Part shown: positions 27,559 through 36,470 of the stretch, one piece after another
Numbering within the stretch: position 1 is the first letter of the stretch
Layout of the letters: every line of letters begins with the position of its first letter
DNA from: Alcaligenaceae bacterium
Lineage (GTDB): Bacteria; Pseudomonadota; Gammaproteobacteria; Burkholderiales; Burkholderiaceae_B
NCBI GenBank assembly: GCA_947380655.1
Contig: CANCRX010000007.1
Coordinates: forward strand, 1 to 64,000
Direction of reading: 5' to 3'
Length of the DNA stretch: 64,000 nt
Program-made: the position numbers and the translations under genes
The notes under the pieces: generated by a model
The model's database searches: none
What the model saw: the letters and a program-made list of their open reading frames with translations, nothing else
Told to the model about the DNA's origin: nothing

Positions 27559-28380
27559 TTAATAAGTTGGAACAGCATCGAGTCTGACTGCAATTCCTTC
27601 TAGTGCTTTTGATGCAGCCGGATATCTCTGCATCACCAAAGGATCATGACCTGGCACGATGTGCTTGAGTGAATCAGCGAGCTTTTCCAGTTTTCCGTAA
27701 CCATCAACTGCTTCCGCTACGTTAAACATCGTTGTGAAGGCTCGCTTCTTTTCAAAATGCTCATAATAGTGACTAGTGTCTGATGCCAGCACCACCCATC
27801 CTCGGCGAGTATTGACCCGCACACATTGCACACCGTGTGTGTGGCCACCGATTCGATGAATCGAAACACCCGGAGCGAGTTCGGCTTCGCCGTTATAAAA
27901 ACTGACGCGATCCTTGTAAACCATGCGAACCATCCCGACTACTTCGTCTACTTCGTAGCCGTGATTGAATTGCTTGTGACGCATATGACGACCCGTCGCG
28001 TAAGCCATCTCATCATCTTGCAAATGAAACTGGGCGATTGGAAAACTGTCGAATGTTCCGACATGGTCATAATGCAAGTGAGTAATAATGACATCCTTAA
28101 CTGTATCGACATCGACTCCTAGCAAGGCGAGGCCTTCGGCAGGTGTCCGCAGCAGCGTGCGTCCTCTTTTAGCTGCGACCTCTGCACCAAACCCCGTATC
28201 CACGACAAAGGTATGTTCGGCATTACGCACAACCCATAAAAAGTAATCCATCGGCATCGGTCCGTCATGAGGATCACCACCGATAAAATGATTTTTGCGC
28301 AACGCATCGCGTGTTGCGTATTTAATCGCGAACACTTCGTATTCGGGTAAGGATTGTGAGTTTGATTGTGAAGCTGTCAT
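27559..28380 (-). CDS. Metallo-beta-lactamase-fold hydrolase (AHL-lactonase-like), paralog 1
   Basis: A 273-aa MBL-fold enzyme with zinc ligands HLHYDH, GGHTHG, LASDTSHYYEH and VPGHDP. It is about 60 percent identical by eye to the enzyme at 21840-22652. It overlaps the upstream flavoenzyme gene by 4 bp, so the two are coupled. Lactonase or thioester-hydrolase activity is plausible; AHL quenching is possible but nothing nearby is a quorum-sensing gene, so a metabolic lactone or ester is at least as likely. Confidence 0.86.
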   Translation of the reverse strand: MTASQSNSQSLPEYEVFAIKYATRDALRKNHFIGGDPHDGPMPMDYFLWVVRNAEHTFVVDTGFGAEVAAKRGRTLLRTPAEGLALLGVDVDTVKDVIITHLHYDHVGTFDSFPIAQFHLQDDEMAYATGRHMRHKQFNHGYEVDEVVGMVRMVYKDRVSFYNGEAELAPGVSIHRIGGHTHGVQCVRVNTRRGWVVLASDTSHYYEHFEKKRAFTTMFNVAEAVDGYGKLEKLADSLKHIVPGHDPLVMQRYPAASKALEGIAVRLDAVPTY

Positions 28381-30368
28381 GCTTTTTTACCTGAAAAAGG
28401 ATGTTGATCAATACTTAAGCCGACCATCCATGCATCGCGGATCGCCGTTAAAAAATCTCCTGGGGCATTACAGTCACCGACCTGAGCAAAGGGCACACCC
28501 AAAGATATGACATCATCCACAATCGAGTTATTAGCGCGTGGACCTGTCGCAAAAATGAGTACATCACCGATATCAAGTCTGGTTGTTTGCGATTGACCAA
28601 TCTGTACTTCGATATAACGTTGGGCAAGCGCATGTATCCTGCACTGTGTGATGACACGTACACCATCATCGGCAATACGCTCTAGCAGCTCAAATTTGTT
28701 ATTACGCGCCATGCCGTTCGCAGCCGTTGCCTGTAATTCAAGCACCTGAATATCGCACTGTTTCAAGCGCAATAAATCAGCGATCTCCACACCGACCATG
28801 CCACCACCGATCACCGTGACCTTTGCGCCTGAAGCGATTTGCTCTGGGTGTGAGAAGGCATCCCAGGCATGCATAATCTGAATGTCGGAGGATACATGAG
28901 TGATATCGATCGGCGGATCACGTGGGATAGAGCCTGTCGCCACCACGACATAATCCGGGTTAAACGCGCGCATCATCGCAGCGTCAGCATTGACACCTGT
29001 CTTGACTAGCACTTTCATTTCCATAATCTCTTGCCAGCGATAATCCCACACGGGCTGAACTTCAGTTTTATCTGGGGCGGCCACAGCTAGATGGATTTGC
29101 CCTCCGACTCGCATACTCTTTTCCCAAATTTCTACTTCGTGCCCGCGTCCGCGGGCAATACGTGCAGCTTCAATGCCAGCAACACCTGCACCTAGAACCA
29201 GGACACGCTTACGTGGCCCGGGTGGAGGCGCAAACAAGTGTGGCTCTGAATATTGCAACGCTTCAAATTCGGTCCCTACCATTGGGTTCTGGACGCACGA
29301 AACGTCTTTTTCTAAGGTCAACCGTTCGAAACACACATTGCAGGCAATGCATTGACGAATGGGAGCTTTAATCTCACCGAAAGCCTTTAGTGCCCAATGA
29401 GGATCTGCGTAAAGCGCCCGTCCAACAGAGATAAAATCTGCACTACCCGATGCCAGCACTTGCTCTGCATCAGCCCCCTCAACAATACGACCCGCGACAA
29501 ACACTGGGATCTTAAGTGCTTCTTTGATCGGTTTTGCCGTCGGTGCCAGACATCCACGGGGAAATGAGGGTGGCTGAATGCAGTATTTTGATAATTGCGG
29601 GCTTTCATTGCTGCCGCCAGACAGATCGATCGCCGCGACACCCGTTCGCTCAACAGCCTGAGCTAACTCAATAATCTCTTCAAGTGTGTAGCCACCCTCG
29701 ACAAACTCACTTGCGCTGAGCCTGACGACTAGACAAAGTTCGGGTAATGCTTGATGCACACGATCGATCGTTTCTAGCAGCATGCGCATGCGATTCTGGA
29801 TCGAACCGCCATACTCATCCGTACGCTGATTGACGCGTCGGGTAAAAAACTGCTGAAACAGATAGCCGTTACCTGCGTGAATTTCAATCCCGTCGTAACC
29901 GGCTAACCAGAGCCGCCGCGCTGCAGCAACAAAAAGCTTTTGGATCTCATGAATTTCAGTCACACGCAAAGCACGCACGGCATCACCCGTATTCGGGTTA
30001 ATCCAGTCTGAAGGGCCAACAGGCTCCATATTCAGCACCGCCCGTCGTAGCAGCGCACCACGATGATTCAATTGTCCGAATACACGGCAATCGTGGTCCT
30101 TGATACCCTCTACGAGCTTAGCCAGTCCGGGAATGAATCGGTCGTGATAACAACACAAAGAATTATGGTGAGAACGCGCAGCTTCAGTCACGATCATGGC
30201 TTCAGTCATGATCATGGCAACCCCACCGCGGGCACGCTCAGCGTAATACTCGCAATCTCGTTGTGTAGAAAATCCGTCCGTCGTACTGTAGTTAGTACCC
30301 ATGGGGGCCATCAGGACACGATTTTTAAGTCGTAAATTGCCAATCAGGCCTGGTTGTTGCAACAGCAT
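28377..30368 (-). CDS. FMN/FAD/4Fe-4S oxidoreductase (2,4-dienoyl-CoA reductase-like)
   Basis: A 663-aa enzyme, first gene of the eight-gene unit. The N-terminal old-yellow-enzyme barrel (about 1-330) has LIGNLRLKNRVLMAPM and EIHAGNGYL with the active-site His164 and Tyr169. The 4Fe-4S ligands are Cys340, Cys343, Cys346 and Cys358. The C-terminal half carries FAD and NAD sites GAGVAGIEAAR and IGGGMVGVEIAD. Relatives reduce dienoyl-CoA, or other activated double bonds such as bile acid or dehydrogenated acids. NAD(P)H to FAD to FeS to FMN is the likely electron path. Confidence 0.9.
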   Translation of the reverse strand: MLLQQPGLIGNLRLKNRVLMAPMGTNYSTTDGFSTQRDCEYYAERARGGVAMIMTEAMIVTEAARSHHNSLCCYHDRFIPGLAKLVEGIKDHDCRVFGQLNHRGALLRRAVLNMEPVGPSDWINPNTGDAVRALRVTEIHEIQKLFVAAARRLWLAGYDGIEIHAGNGYLFQQFFTRRVNQRTDEYGGSIQNRMRMLLETIDRVHQALPELCLVVRLSASEFVEGGYTLEEIIELAQAVERTGVAAIDLSGGSNESPQLSKYCIQPPSFPRGCLAPTAKPIKEALKIPVFVAGRIVEGADAEQVLASGSADFISVGRALYADPHWALKAFGEIKAPIRQCIACNVCFERLTLEKDVSCVQNPMVGTEFEALQYSEPHLFAPPPGPRKRVLVLGAGVAGIEAARIARGRGHEVEIWEKSMRVGGQIHLAVAAPDKTEVQPVWDYRWQEIMEMKVLVKTGVNADAAMMRAFNPDYVVVATGSIPRDPPIDITHVSSDIQIMHAWDAFSHPEQIASGAKVTVIGGGMVGVEIADLLRLKQCDIQVLELQATAANGMARNNKFELLERIADDGVRVITQCRIHALAQRYIEVQIGQSQTTRLDIGDVLIFATGPRANNSIVDDVISLGVPFAQVGDCNAPGDFLTAIRDAWMVGLSIDQHPFSGKKA

Positions 30369-30382
30369 CTATGGTTCCTTCA

Positions 30383-30402
30383 CGCCAGCGATACCACTGG
30401 CG
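30383..30402. promoter_or_regulatory. Inverted repeat CGCCAG-N8-CTGGCG, candidate operator
   Basis: A perfect 6-bp inverted repeat lies 14 bp upstream of the flavoenzyme start, in the 174-bp region shared with the divergent LysR gene. Its GC-rich arms stand out against AT-rich surroundings. It may be the site of the neighbouring LysR protein, though it lacks the T-N11-A core. Confidence 0.38.
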
Positions 30403-30542
30403 AGTTGTCTCTATTCCCATCAAGGGCGTTGTTATTTTGATATTTATTTACAACCCACATCCTAACTACTGATTTATATTGGGTCAATCCGATAAAATGA
30501 AAAACAATACTGAATGAATTTCATTAATCAGCCACTCAAATT

Positions 30543-31445
30543 ATGCGAAATCTCAATGCTTTACTTGTCTTTGCCAAAGTCGCTGAAACCTGTAGTTTCA
30601 CTGTAGCCGCCCAACGACTAGGTCTGACGGCCTCTGCCGTGAGTAAATCCGTTGCCCGTCTTGAGCAAGAACTTGGCGTCAAACTGCTTCAGCGTTCCAC
30701 CCGCCTTGTCAGCCTGACAGACGAGGGAGCAACTTTTTTTGAGCGGTGCCGCAATATTCTGGCTGAAGTCGAAGATGCAGAGAGTGCAATCACATTAAGC
30801 ACTGCAACACCGAAGGGTAGATTACGCGTGCAAATGCCGGTTGGATTTGGGCGGCGAGTCATTGCACCCAAGCTACTAAGTTTTACGCAAGAGCATCCTG
30901 ATCTGGTGGTCGATGTCGAACTGAGCGACCGCGTGGTGGACCTCGCCTATGAGGGAATGGATGCGGCCATTCATATAGGCCCCATCAGTGATTCTCGCGT
31001 GATCGCCAAAAAACTCTGTCGACTGACTTTTTCGGCCTGTGCCTCACCTGACTATATTGAAAAACATGGTGCGCCTCGTACACCTGAAGAGCTGGTCAAT
31101 CACCAGTGTCTGGCATACCTGCTCCCAATGACGGGCGATCACAGGCCATGGCAATTTTCAAAAAATGGGCAGGTCGTATCACAAACGGTAACCGGTGCGT
31201 TAAACATCAATAATGCCGAGTCCTTATTAGAAGCTGCGGTAGCCGGCGGAGGGATCACGATGATCAGCAACTTCATCGCCGCCGACGCACTTAAAAGTGG
31301 CAAGCTTGTAAAAGTGCTCGCCGAATATGTAGTGGATGGCCCAGAGGTCAGCGTTGTTTACCTTCCCAGGCGAAATCTCTCTGCGAAGGTTAAAGCCTTC
31401 ATTGATTTTCTCACCCTGGTTGTTCAAGACATAGAGGGATACTAA
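30543..31445 (+). CDS. LysR-family transcriptional regulator (LeuO/AaeR-like branch)
   Basis: A 300-aa LysR protein. The DNA-binding domain has FAKVAETCSFTVAAQRLGLT then SAVSKSVARLEQELG, followed by RLVSLTDEGATFFE, typical of the large branch with AaeR and DsdC-type relatives. It faces the eight-gene unit and is followed by a ModA-like protein, an amidase and a dehydrogenase on its own strand. It could control either or both sides. The effector is not known. Confidence 0.9.
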   Translation: MRNLNALLVFAKVAETCSFTVAAQRLGLTASAVSKSVARLEQELGVKLLQRSTRLVSLTDEGATFFERCRNILAEVEDAESAITLSTATPKGRLRVQMPVGFGRRVIAPKLLSFTQEHPDLVVDVELSDRVVDLAYEGMDAAIHIGPISDSRVIAKKLCRLTFSACASPDYIEKHGAPRTPEELVNHQCLAYLLPMTGDHRPWQFSKNGQVVSQTVTGALNINNAESLLEAAVAGGGITMISNFIAADALKSGKLVKVLAEYVVDGPEVSVVYLPRRNLSAKVKAFIDFLTLVVQDIEGY

Positions 31446-31462
31446 TCAAGAAGGTACTGATC

Positions 31463-32215
31463 ATGACTGCGCTCAGGTATGATCATTTTTCAATTTCTAA
31501 TTACAAACATATCGCAATGACAACCCATCTAAAACCTTTGAAAATTTTCTCTACTCTTGCTGTGCGTAACGTATTGAAAACGATTACACCTGAGCTAGAG
31601 AACGTGACCGGCCGCGCCATTGAGTTCGACTATGGCGCAACCATGCAGCTCTCAGAAAGAATCCGTGCAGGAAGTCGTGGCGATATTATTTTGGCTGTAG
31701 CAAGCTCGATCGATGAGCTGGCGAGCGAAGGAATTTTGCGGCCCTCAAGCCGAGTCGACCTGGTGAGCTCGGACGTTGCCATGGCCGTTAAAAAGGGCGC
31801 CACTGCACCCGATATCTCAAGCGTGGAGGCATTAACCGCAACATTACTCGCAACGCCCTCTATTGTGATGTCGAAACAAGGCGCAAGCGGCTTGTATTTT
31901 GCGGGACTGATCAAACGCTTGGGTGTCGAACGCGAGGTGCTCGCAAAGGCCACTGTCCTTGCCGAAGGCCTGACTGGTGAACCAGTCGCCCGTGGTGAGG
32001 CAGTACTCGCTGTCCAACAGATGAGCGAGTTAATGCAAGTCGCGGGTATCGACATCTTTGCCAAATTACCACCTGCGGCACAGCAATCAACAATTTTTTC
32101 ACTGGGCGTATTCAAAGATTCCACTGAGGATGAGGCGATTGAAAAAATTATTGCCTTAATGCGAACACCTGCTGTCATCGAGGTGATCCGCAGTCAGGGA
32201 CTTGATCCAATTTAA
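31463..32215 (+). CDS. ModA-like substrate-binding-fold protein without signal peptide
   Basis: A 250-aa protein with the periplasmic molybdate-binding (ModA, PBP type II) pattern: LKIFSTLAVRNVLKTI, ATMQLSERIRAGSRGDIILA, GASGLYFAGLIKRLG and PVARGEAVLAVQQMSEL. No signal peptide precedes the first strand. The start with a proper ribosome site (AAGAAGG at 31448-31454) is ATG 31463; a later ATG at 31517 also gives no leader. It is probably cytoplasmic and may sense a small anion or acid. The 17-bp gap to the LysR gene suggests cotranscription. Confidence 0.75.
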   Translation: MTALRYDHFSISNYKHIAMTTHLKPLKIFSTLAVRNVLKTITPELENVTGRAIEFDYGATMQLSERIRAGSRGDIILAVASSIDELASEGILRPSSRVDLVSSDVAMAVKKGATAPDISSVEALTATLLATPSIVMSKQGASGLYFAGLIKRLGVEREVLAKATVLAEGLTGEPVARGEAVLAVQQMSELMQVAGIDIFAKLPPAAQQSTIFSLGVFKDSTEDEAIEKIIALMRTPAVIEVIRSQGLDPI

Positions 32216-32250
32216 TTCGCATAACCTGAACCTGAGCATCACAGACAACA

Positions 32251-33885
32251 ATGAATCATGCAAATCTGCACAACCTGACGATTGACAGCGCAGCCAAGCT
32301 CATCGCCAGCAAACAACTCTCTCCTGTCGAGTACGTTGATGACTTAATTGCTCGCACTGAAATACTCGATCCGCAGATTCATGCGTTCATTACGCCGACG
32401 TTTGAACTGGCACGCCAACAAGCCAAGTCAGCCGAAGCGGAAATTATGGCAGGCAATTACCGCGGCCCGCTTCACGGCATCCCTCTGGGTGCGAAAGACA
32501 TTTTCGAAACAGCTGGCATCTTGACCACCGGTGGTTCACGCACGGGTAGTCACCATATCCCGAAAACAGATGCAGCCATCATCTCCAAACTCTATCAGTC
32601 GGGCGCGCTGATGCTAGGCAAGCTCGCCACGCATGAGTTCGCGCACGGGGGACCCTCGCTTGATCTGCCCTGGCCGCCCGTGCGTAACCCCTGGGGGCTT
32701 GACAGATTTACCGGTGGTTCATCAAGTGGCTCGGGTGCCGCAGTCGCAGCCGGTTTTATGCCTGGCGCACTGGGTTCCGACACAGGCGGATCAATCCGCG
32801 GGCCCGCATCTTTTTGCGGTATCGCTGGTTTCATGCCAAGCTCTGGACTGGTCAGTCGTACCGGCGTCATGCCTAATTCGTTCACGCTTGATCATTGCGG
32901 GCCGATGGCTCGCACCGTTCAAGACTGTGCGCTGATCCTGCAATCGATAGCTGGCCATGATCCAGCCGATGGCAATAGCTTTGAACAGCCAATACCAAAT
33001 TACCAACAATCCCTTGAAGGAGGCATTAAGGGCTTGCGTATCGGTGTGTTGCGCTCCGTCTGGGAAAATGAATTACCGGTCAGTGAAGACCACAGACGGG
33101 CCCTTGAGGATGCCGTTCGAACGTTGCAAAGCCTCGGTGCCATCGTCCAGGACTGCCAGATCCGTCCTATGCAAGACTACATGGACGTCAAAGTTGTACT
33201 GGCAGAAACAGAAATTTTCGCAGTGCATCAGCAGGGGCTGATCCAGCGCACAGGCGAATATGGTCAGGATTTTCTGACACGTATTTTGCCTGCCGTAATG
33301 TTCCAGTCGATCGATTATGTTGCCGCATCGCGTGAACATAAAAAAATGATTGCACAGATGCAGCCTGTCTATCAGCAATTCGACCTGTTAATGATGCAGG
33401 GCTTTGGCCCTGCCCCCACAATCAGCGCACACCGTCCGATTAATTTCTGGAAGCGCGCCAACGCGCAAGTACCCGCCAATATTACAGGCGGTCCAGCACT
33501 ATCGGTCTGTTGCGGTTTTAATGCTGCCGGCCTGCCAATGGGGATGCAATTAGTGGGAGCTCCCCTGAGTGATGCGCGCGTGTTACGGGCAGGACATGCC
33601 TATGAACAGGCTTGCGAATGGCATACATACCGTCCGGCACTTGACCACAACACGCAAGCGCCACGCATTGAGACACCAGATCTGACGCCAGACATAAGCG
33701 GCTGCGATGAACAAACAAAAAATTTCGCTCTGCGCATGGCACATAATGCGGGCTTGCGCCTCAACGATCTGCAACTCAACCTATTAATAGAGGCCGCGCC
33801 TTTTGCTCTGGCGATGACCGAACGGTTACGTCATCAAAGGGATTGGTTTGATGAGCCTGCATTATGTTTCAGGCCTAACAGCTAA
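32251..33885 (+). CDS. Amidase-signature hydrolase with AtzG-like C-terminal extension
   Basis: A 544-aa amidase-signature enzyme. The catalytic triad is Lys82 (LGAKD), a cis-Ser in GGSSSGSG (157-158) and nucleophile Ser181 (DTGGSIRG). The catalytic domain ends near residue 450. The last about 50 residues (from LRMAHNAGLRL) form a helical segment ending in a W-F-D-E tail, like the small AtzG/DUF4089 partner subunit, here apparently in cis. The substrate is an unknown amide or carbamoyl compound. It follows the ModA-like gene by 35 bp. Confidence 0.87.
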   Translation: MNHANLHNLTIDSAAKLIASKQLSPVEYVDDLIARTEILDPQIHAFITPTFELARQQAKSAEAEIMAGNYRGPLHGIPLGAKDIFETAGILTTGGSRTGSHHIPKTDAAIISKLYQSGALMLGKLATHEFAHGGPSLDLPWPPVRNPWGLDRFTGGSSSGSGAAVAAGFMPGALGSDTGGSIRGPASFCGIAGFMPSSGLVSRTGVMPNSFTLDHCGPMARTVQDCALILQSIAGHDPADGNSFEQPIPNYQQSLEGGIKGLRIGVLRSVWENELPVSEDHRRALEDAVRTLQSLGAIVQDCQIRPMQDYMDVKVVLAETEIFAVHQQGLIQRTGEYGQDFLTRILPAVMFQSIDYVAASREHKKMIAQMQPVYQQFDLLMMQGFGPAPTISAHRPINFWKRANAQVPANITGGPALSVCCGFNAAGLPMGMQLVGAPLSDARVLRAGHAYEQACEWHTYRPALDHNTQAPRIETPDLTPDISGCDEQTKNFALRMAHNAGLRLNDLQLNLLIEAAPFALAMTERLRHQRDWFDEPALCFRPNS

Positions 33886-33899
33886 TATTTGCTACTTAC

Positions 33900-33911
33900 T
33901 GTATTAATACA
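33900..33911. promoter_or_regulatory. Perfect palindrome TGTATTAATACA, candidate operator
   Basis: A 12-bp perfect palindrome in the 72-bp gap before the dehydrogenase gene. It resembles GntR-type sites. Its half-sites TGTATT/AATACA equal those of the inverted repeat at 5073-5109, but spacing differs. Confidence 0.35.
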
Positions 33912-33957
33912 CAATACCCAAAACTACATACACGACATTAACGTTTAAGGACCCTGC

Positions 33958-35022
33958 ATGAAAACCTATCGTATCGCTGCTATTCCAGGCGACGGCATTG
34001 GCAAAGAAGTGATTCCAGAAGGACAAAAAGTTCTTCAAGCACTCGCAGCACACGACCCCTCACTGAATTTCGAGTTTGAAAGTTTCGATTGGGGTGGCGA
34101 CTATTACCGTGCACATGGGGTCATGATGCCAGAGAATGGTTTAGATGCTTTACGCGATAAAGATGCCATTTTGTTTGGCTCTGCTGGTGATCCGCATATT
34201 CCTGACCACATCACGCTCTGGGGCTTACGCCTGAAAATATGCCAGGGCTTTGATCAATACGCTAACGTTCGCCCCACACGCATATTGCCTGGCATTGATG
34301 CACCGCTCAAGCGCTGCACACCCGAACAATTGAACTGGGTCATCGTTCGAGAAAATTCAGAAGGCGAATACTCCGGTGTAGGTGGGCGTGCACACCAGGG
34401 ACATCCAATCGAAGTCGCGACCGATGTCAGCATGATGACACGCGCCGGTGTTGAGCGCATCATGCGTTACGCGTTCACACTGGCTCAATCCCGTCCGCGT
34501 AAATTGCTGACCGTTGTCACAAAATCGAATGCCCAGCGTCACGCGATGGTGATGTGGGATGAGATCGCGGTACAGATCTCAAAAGAATTTCCTGATGTGA
34601 CCTGGGATAAAGAGCTAGTTGATGCCGCCACAGCACGCATGGTCAATCGTCCCGCAACGCTGGATACGATTGTTGCGACAAATTTGCATGCTGATATTCT
34701 GAGCGATCTGGCAGCCGCACTCGCGGGCAGTCTTGGCATCGCACCGACAGGCAACATCGATCCTGAGCGTCGCTATCCCTCGATGTTCGAGCCGATTCAT
34801 GGTTCTGCCTTTGACATTATGGGTAAAGGTCTGGCCAATCCAATTGGGACCTTCTGGTCGGTGGTCATGTTGCTTGAACATCTCGGTGAACAAGCCGCTG
34901 CAGACCGTCTGATGCAAGCAATCGAAGACGTCACGGCCAACCCGCGTTTACACACAAGGGATCTGGGTGGCCTGGCCACCACAGCGCAGGTAACAGCCGC
35001 AGTATGCGAGAAAATTGCCTGA
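33958..35022 (+). CDS. Tartrate/D-malate dehydrogenase-type decarboxylating dehydrogenase
   Basis: Member of the isocitrate/isopropylmalate dehydrogenase family, 354 aa. Motifs: AAIPGDGIGKEVIPEG at the start, FGSAGDPHIPDHI near the substrate loop, RENSEGEYSGVGGR, and the metal/NAD region ILSDLAAALAGSLGIAPTGNI with PIHGSAFDI. The GDPHIPDH form is that of TtuC/DmlA-like tartrate or D-malate dehydrogenases. It probably oxidises a 2-hydroxy dicarboxylate with NAD+. It is followed by a strong terminator and a convergent TRAP transporter for a possible substrate. Confidence 0.87.
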   Translation: MKTYRIAAIPGDGIGKEVIPEGQKVLQALAAHDPSLNFEFESFDWGGDYYRAHGVMMPENGLDALRDKDAILFGSAGDPHIPDHITLWGLRLKICQGFDQYANVRPTRILPGIDAPLKRCTPEQLNWVIVRENSEGEYSGVGGRAHQGHPIEVATDVSMMTRAGVERIMRYAFTLAQSRPRKLLTVVTKSNAQRHAMVMWDEIAVQISKEFPDVTWDKELVDAATARMVNRPATLDTIVATNLHADILSDLAAALAGSLGIAPTGNIDPERRYPSMFEPIHGSAFDIMGKGLANPIGTFWSVVMLLEHLGEQAAADRLMQAIEDVTANPRLHTRDLGGLATTAQVTAAVCEKIA

Positions 35023-35054
35023 GACCGCAGGACGCTTGTAAAATCATCGGTTAT

Positions 35055-35093
35055 AAAAACGCCATCATTTTCAAATATGATGGCGTTTTTTTT
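35055..35093. terminator. Bidirectional intrinsic terminator
   Basis: Arms ACGCCATCAT (35059-35068) and ATGATGGCGT (35077-35086) pair perfectly, flanked by A5 before and T8 after. It ends both the dehydrogenase and the convergent TRAP unit. Confidence 0.9.
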
Positions 35094-35132
35094 GAAGCGT
35101 AGTGAGGTCACAAAGCTATTTTCATCACCACA

Positions 35133-36443
35133 CTATTTTTCTTTACCCATCACATAATCAGGCAGGAAAGTCACGACATCCGGAAATACCGTGATGATCA
35201 GAATACAAACCACCAAACACATAAAAAATGGAATCGCTGCTTTTGCGATGGTATTACTGTCTTTACCCGTCATGTTCTGTAAAACAAACAAATTAAATCC
35301 GACAGGCGGTGTCACCTCTGCGATTTCAACCAGTAGCACGATAAAGATCCCAAACCAGATCAAATCAAAACCTGCTTTCTGAATCATAGGCAGTACGACA
35401 GCGGCGGTCAGCACAATCATACTGATGCCATCCAGCGCAGTACCAAGAACCAAATAGACAACCACCAGACAGCCGATCAACGCGTATGGCGATAAATGCA
35501 TGCTGTTGACCCATTCAGCCAGCTCGCGCGGAACGCCGGTAAAAGCCATGGTCTTGGTCAAAAACGCAGCACCAGCCAGAATAAGCATGATCATGCAACT
35601 GGTTCTGGTTGTTCCCATCAGGCCTTCCCAGAAGTTTTTCCAGGTCAAGGAACGGCTATAGGCTGCAATCACGAGCGAACCAAATACTCCATAGGCTGCG
35701 CATTCTGTCGCAGTCGCGTAACCTGCAATCAGTACCCAGACAATAAAAATAATGAGCGCTGAACAAGGGATCAAATTACCGCTTTTTTTGATCTTGTACC
35801 AAAGTGATGAAGGTGGATCTGCAGCAGGAACTTTGGAAGGATTACGAATCGACCACCAAGCGATGTAACCCATAAAGAGCGCCATCAGAATCGCAGAAGG
35901 AATAAATCCAGCCAGAAAAATACGGATGATCGATGCATCCGCTGCAACGGCATACACCACCATCGTGATGGAGGGTGGAATCAAGATACCAAGAGTGCCT
36001 GAAGTCGCCAGTGCACCTAAGGCAAGGCTTTCGTCATAGCCACGTTTCTTAAGCTCGGGGAGTGCCACCTTTGAGATCGTTGCACAGGTTGCCGCCGAGG
36101 AACCACTGACTGACCCAAAAATGCCGCAGCCCAGAACTGTTGTGTGCATCAAACGCCCAGGAATCCGGTTCAACCAGGGACGCAAACCCTCAAACATTTC
36201 CTCACTGAGTTTAGTGCGGAATAAGATCTCACCCATCCAGATAAATAACGGCAATGCCGCAAGTTCCCAGGAAGCGTTACTTTCCCAAAAAGCAGAAAAT
36301 AAGTTCTTACCTGGTTGCGTATTGACAAAAAAAGCCTGACCGACCCAGCCGCAAATCGCCAGGGTCATCGCAATCCAGATACCGCCCGATAACAGCATCA
36401 TCATAATGATGAGCAAAAACAAACCAATTCCAAGTGTTTCCAT
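35133..36443 (-). CDS. TRAP transporter large permease (DctM)
   Basis: Inner-membrane subunit of 436 aa with about 12 hydrophobic segments. Family motifs: PLFIWMGEILFRT, GCGIFGSVSGSSAAT (sodium-site region), GILIPPSITMVVYAV and EIAEVTPPVGFNLFVLQN. It follows the DctQ gene by 27 bp and completes the TRAP unit. It imports an organic acid driven by a sodium gradient. Confidence 0.93.
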   Translation of the reverse strand: METLGIGLFLLIIMMMLLSGGIWIAMTLAICGWVGQAFFVNTQPGKNLFSAFWESNASWELAALPLFIWMGEILFRTKLSEEMFEGLRPWLNRIPGRLMHTTVLGCGIFGSVSGSSAATCATISKVALPELKKRGYDESLALGALATSGTLGILIPPSITMVVYAVAADASIIRIFLAGFIPSAILMALFMGYIAWWSIRNPSKVPAADPPSSLWYKIKKSGNLIPCSALIIFIVWVLIAGYATATECAAYGVFGSLVIAAYSRSLTWKNFWEGLMGTTRTSCMIMLILAGAAFLTKTMAFTGVPRELAEWVNSMHLSPYALIGCLVVVYLVLGTALDGISMIVLTAAVVLPMIQKAGFDLIWFGIFIVLLVEIAEVTPPVGFNLFVLQNMTGKDSNTIAKAAIPFFMCLVVCILIITVFPDVVTFLPDYVMGKEK

Positions 36444-36470
36444 GACTAATCTCTCGTATCTTTTTGTGGC

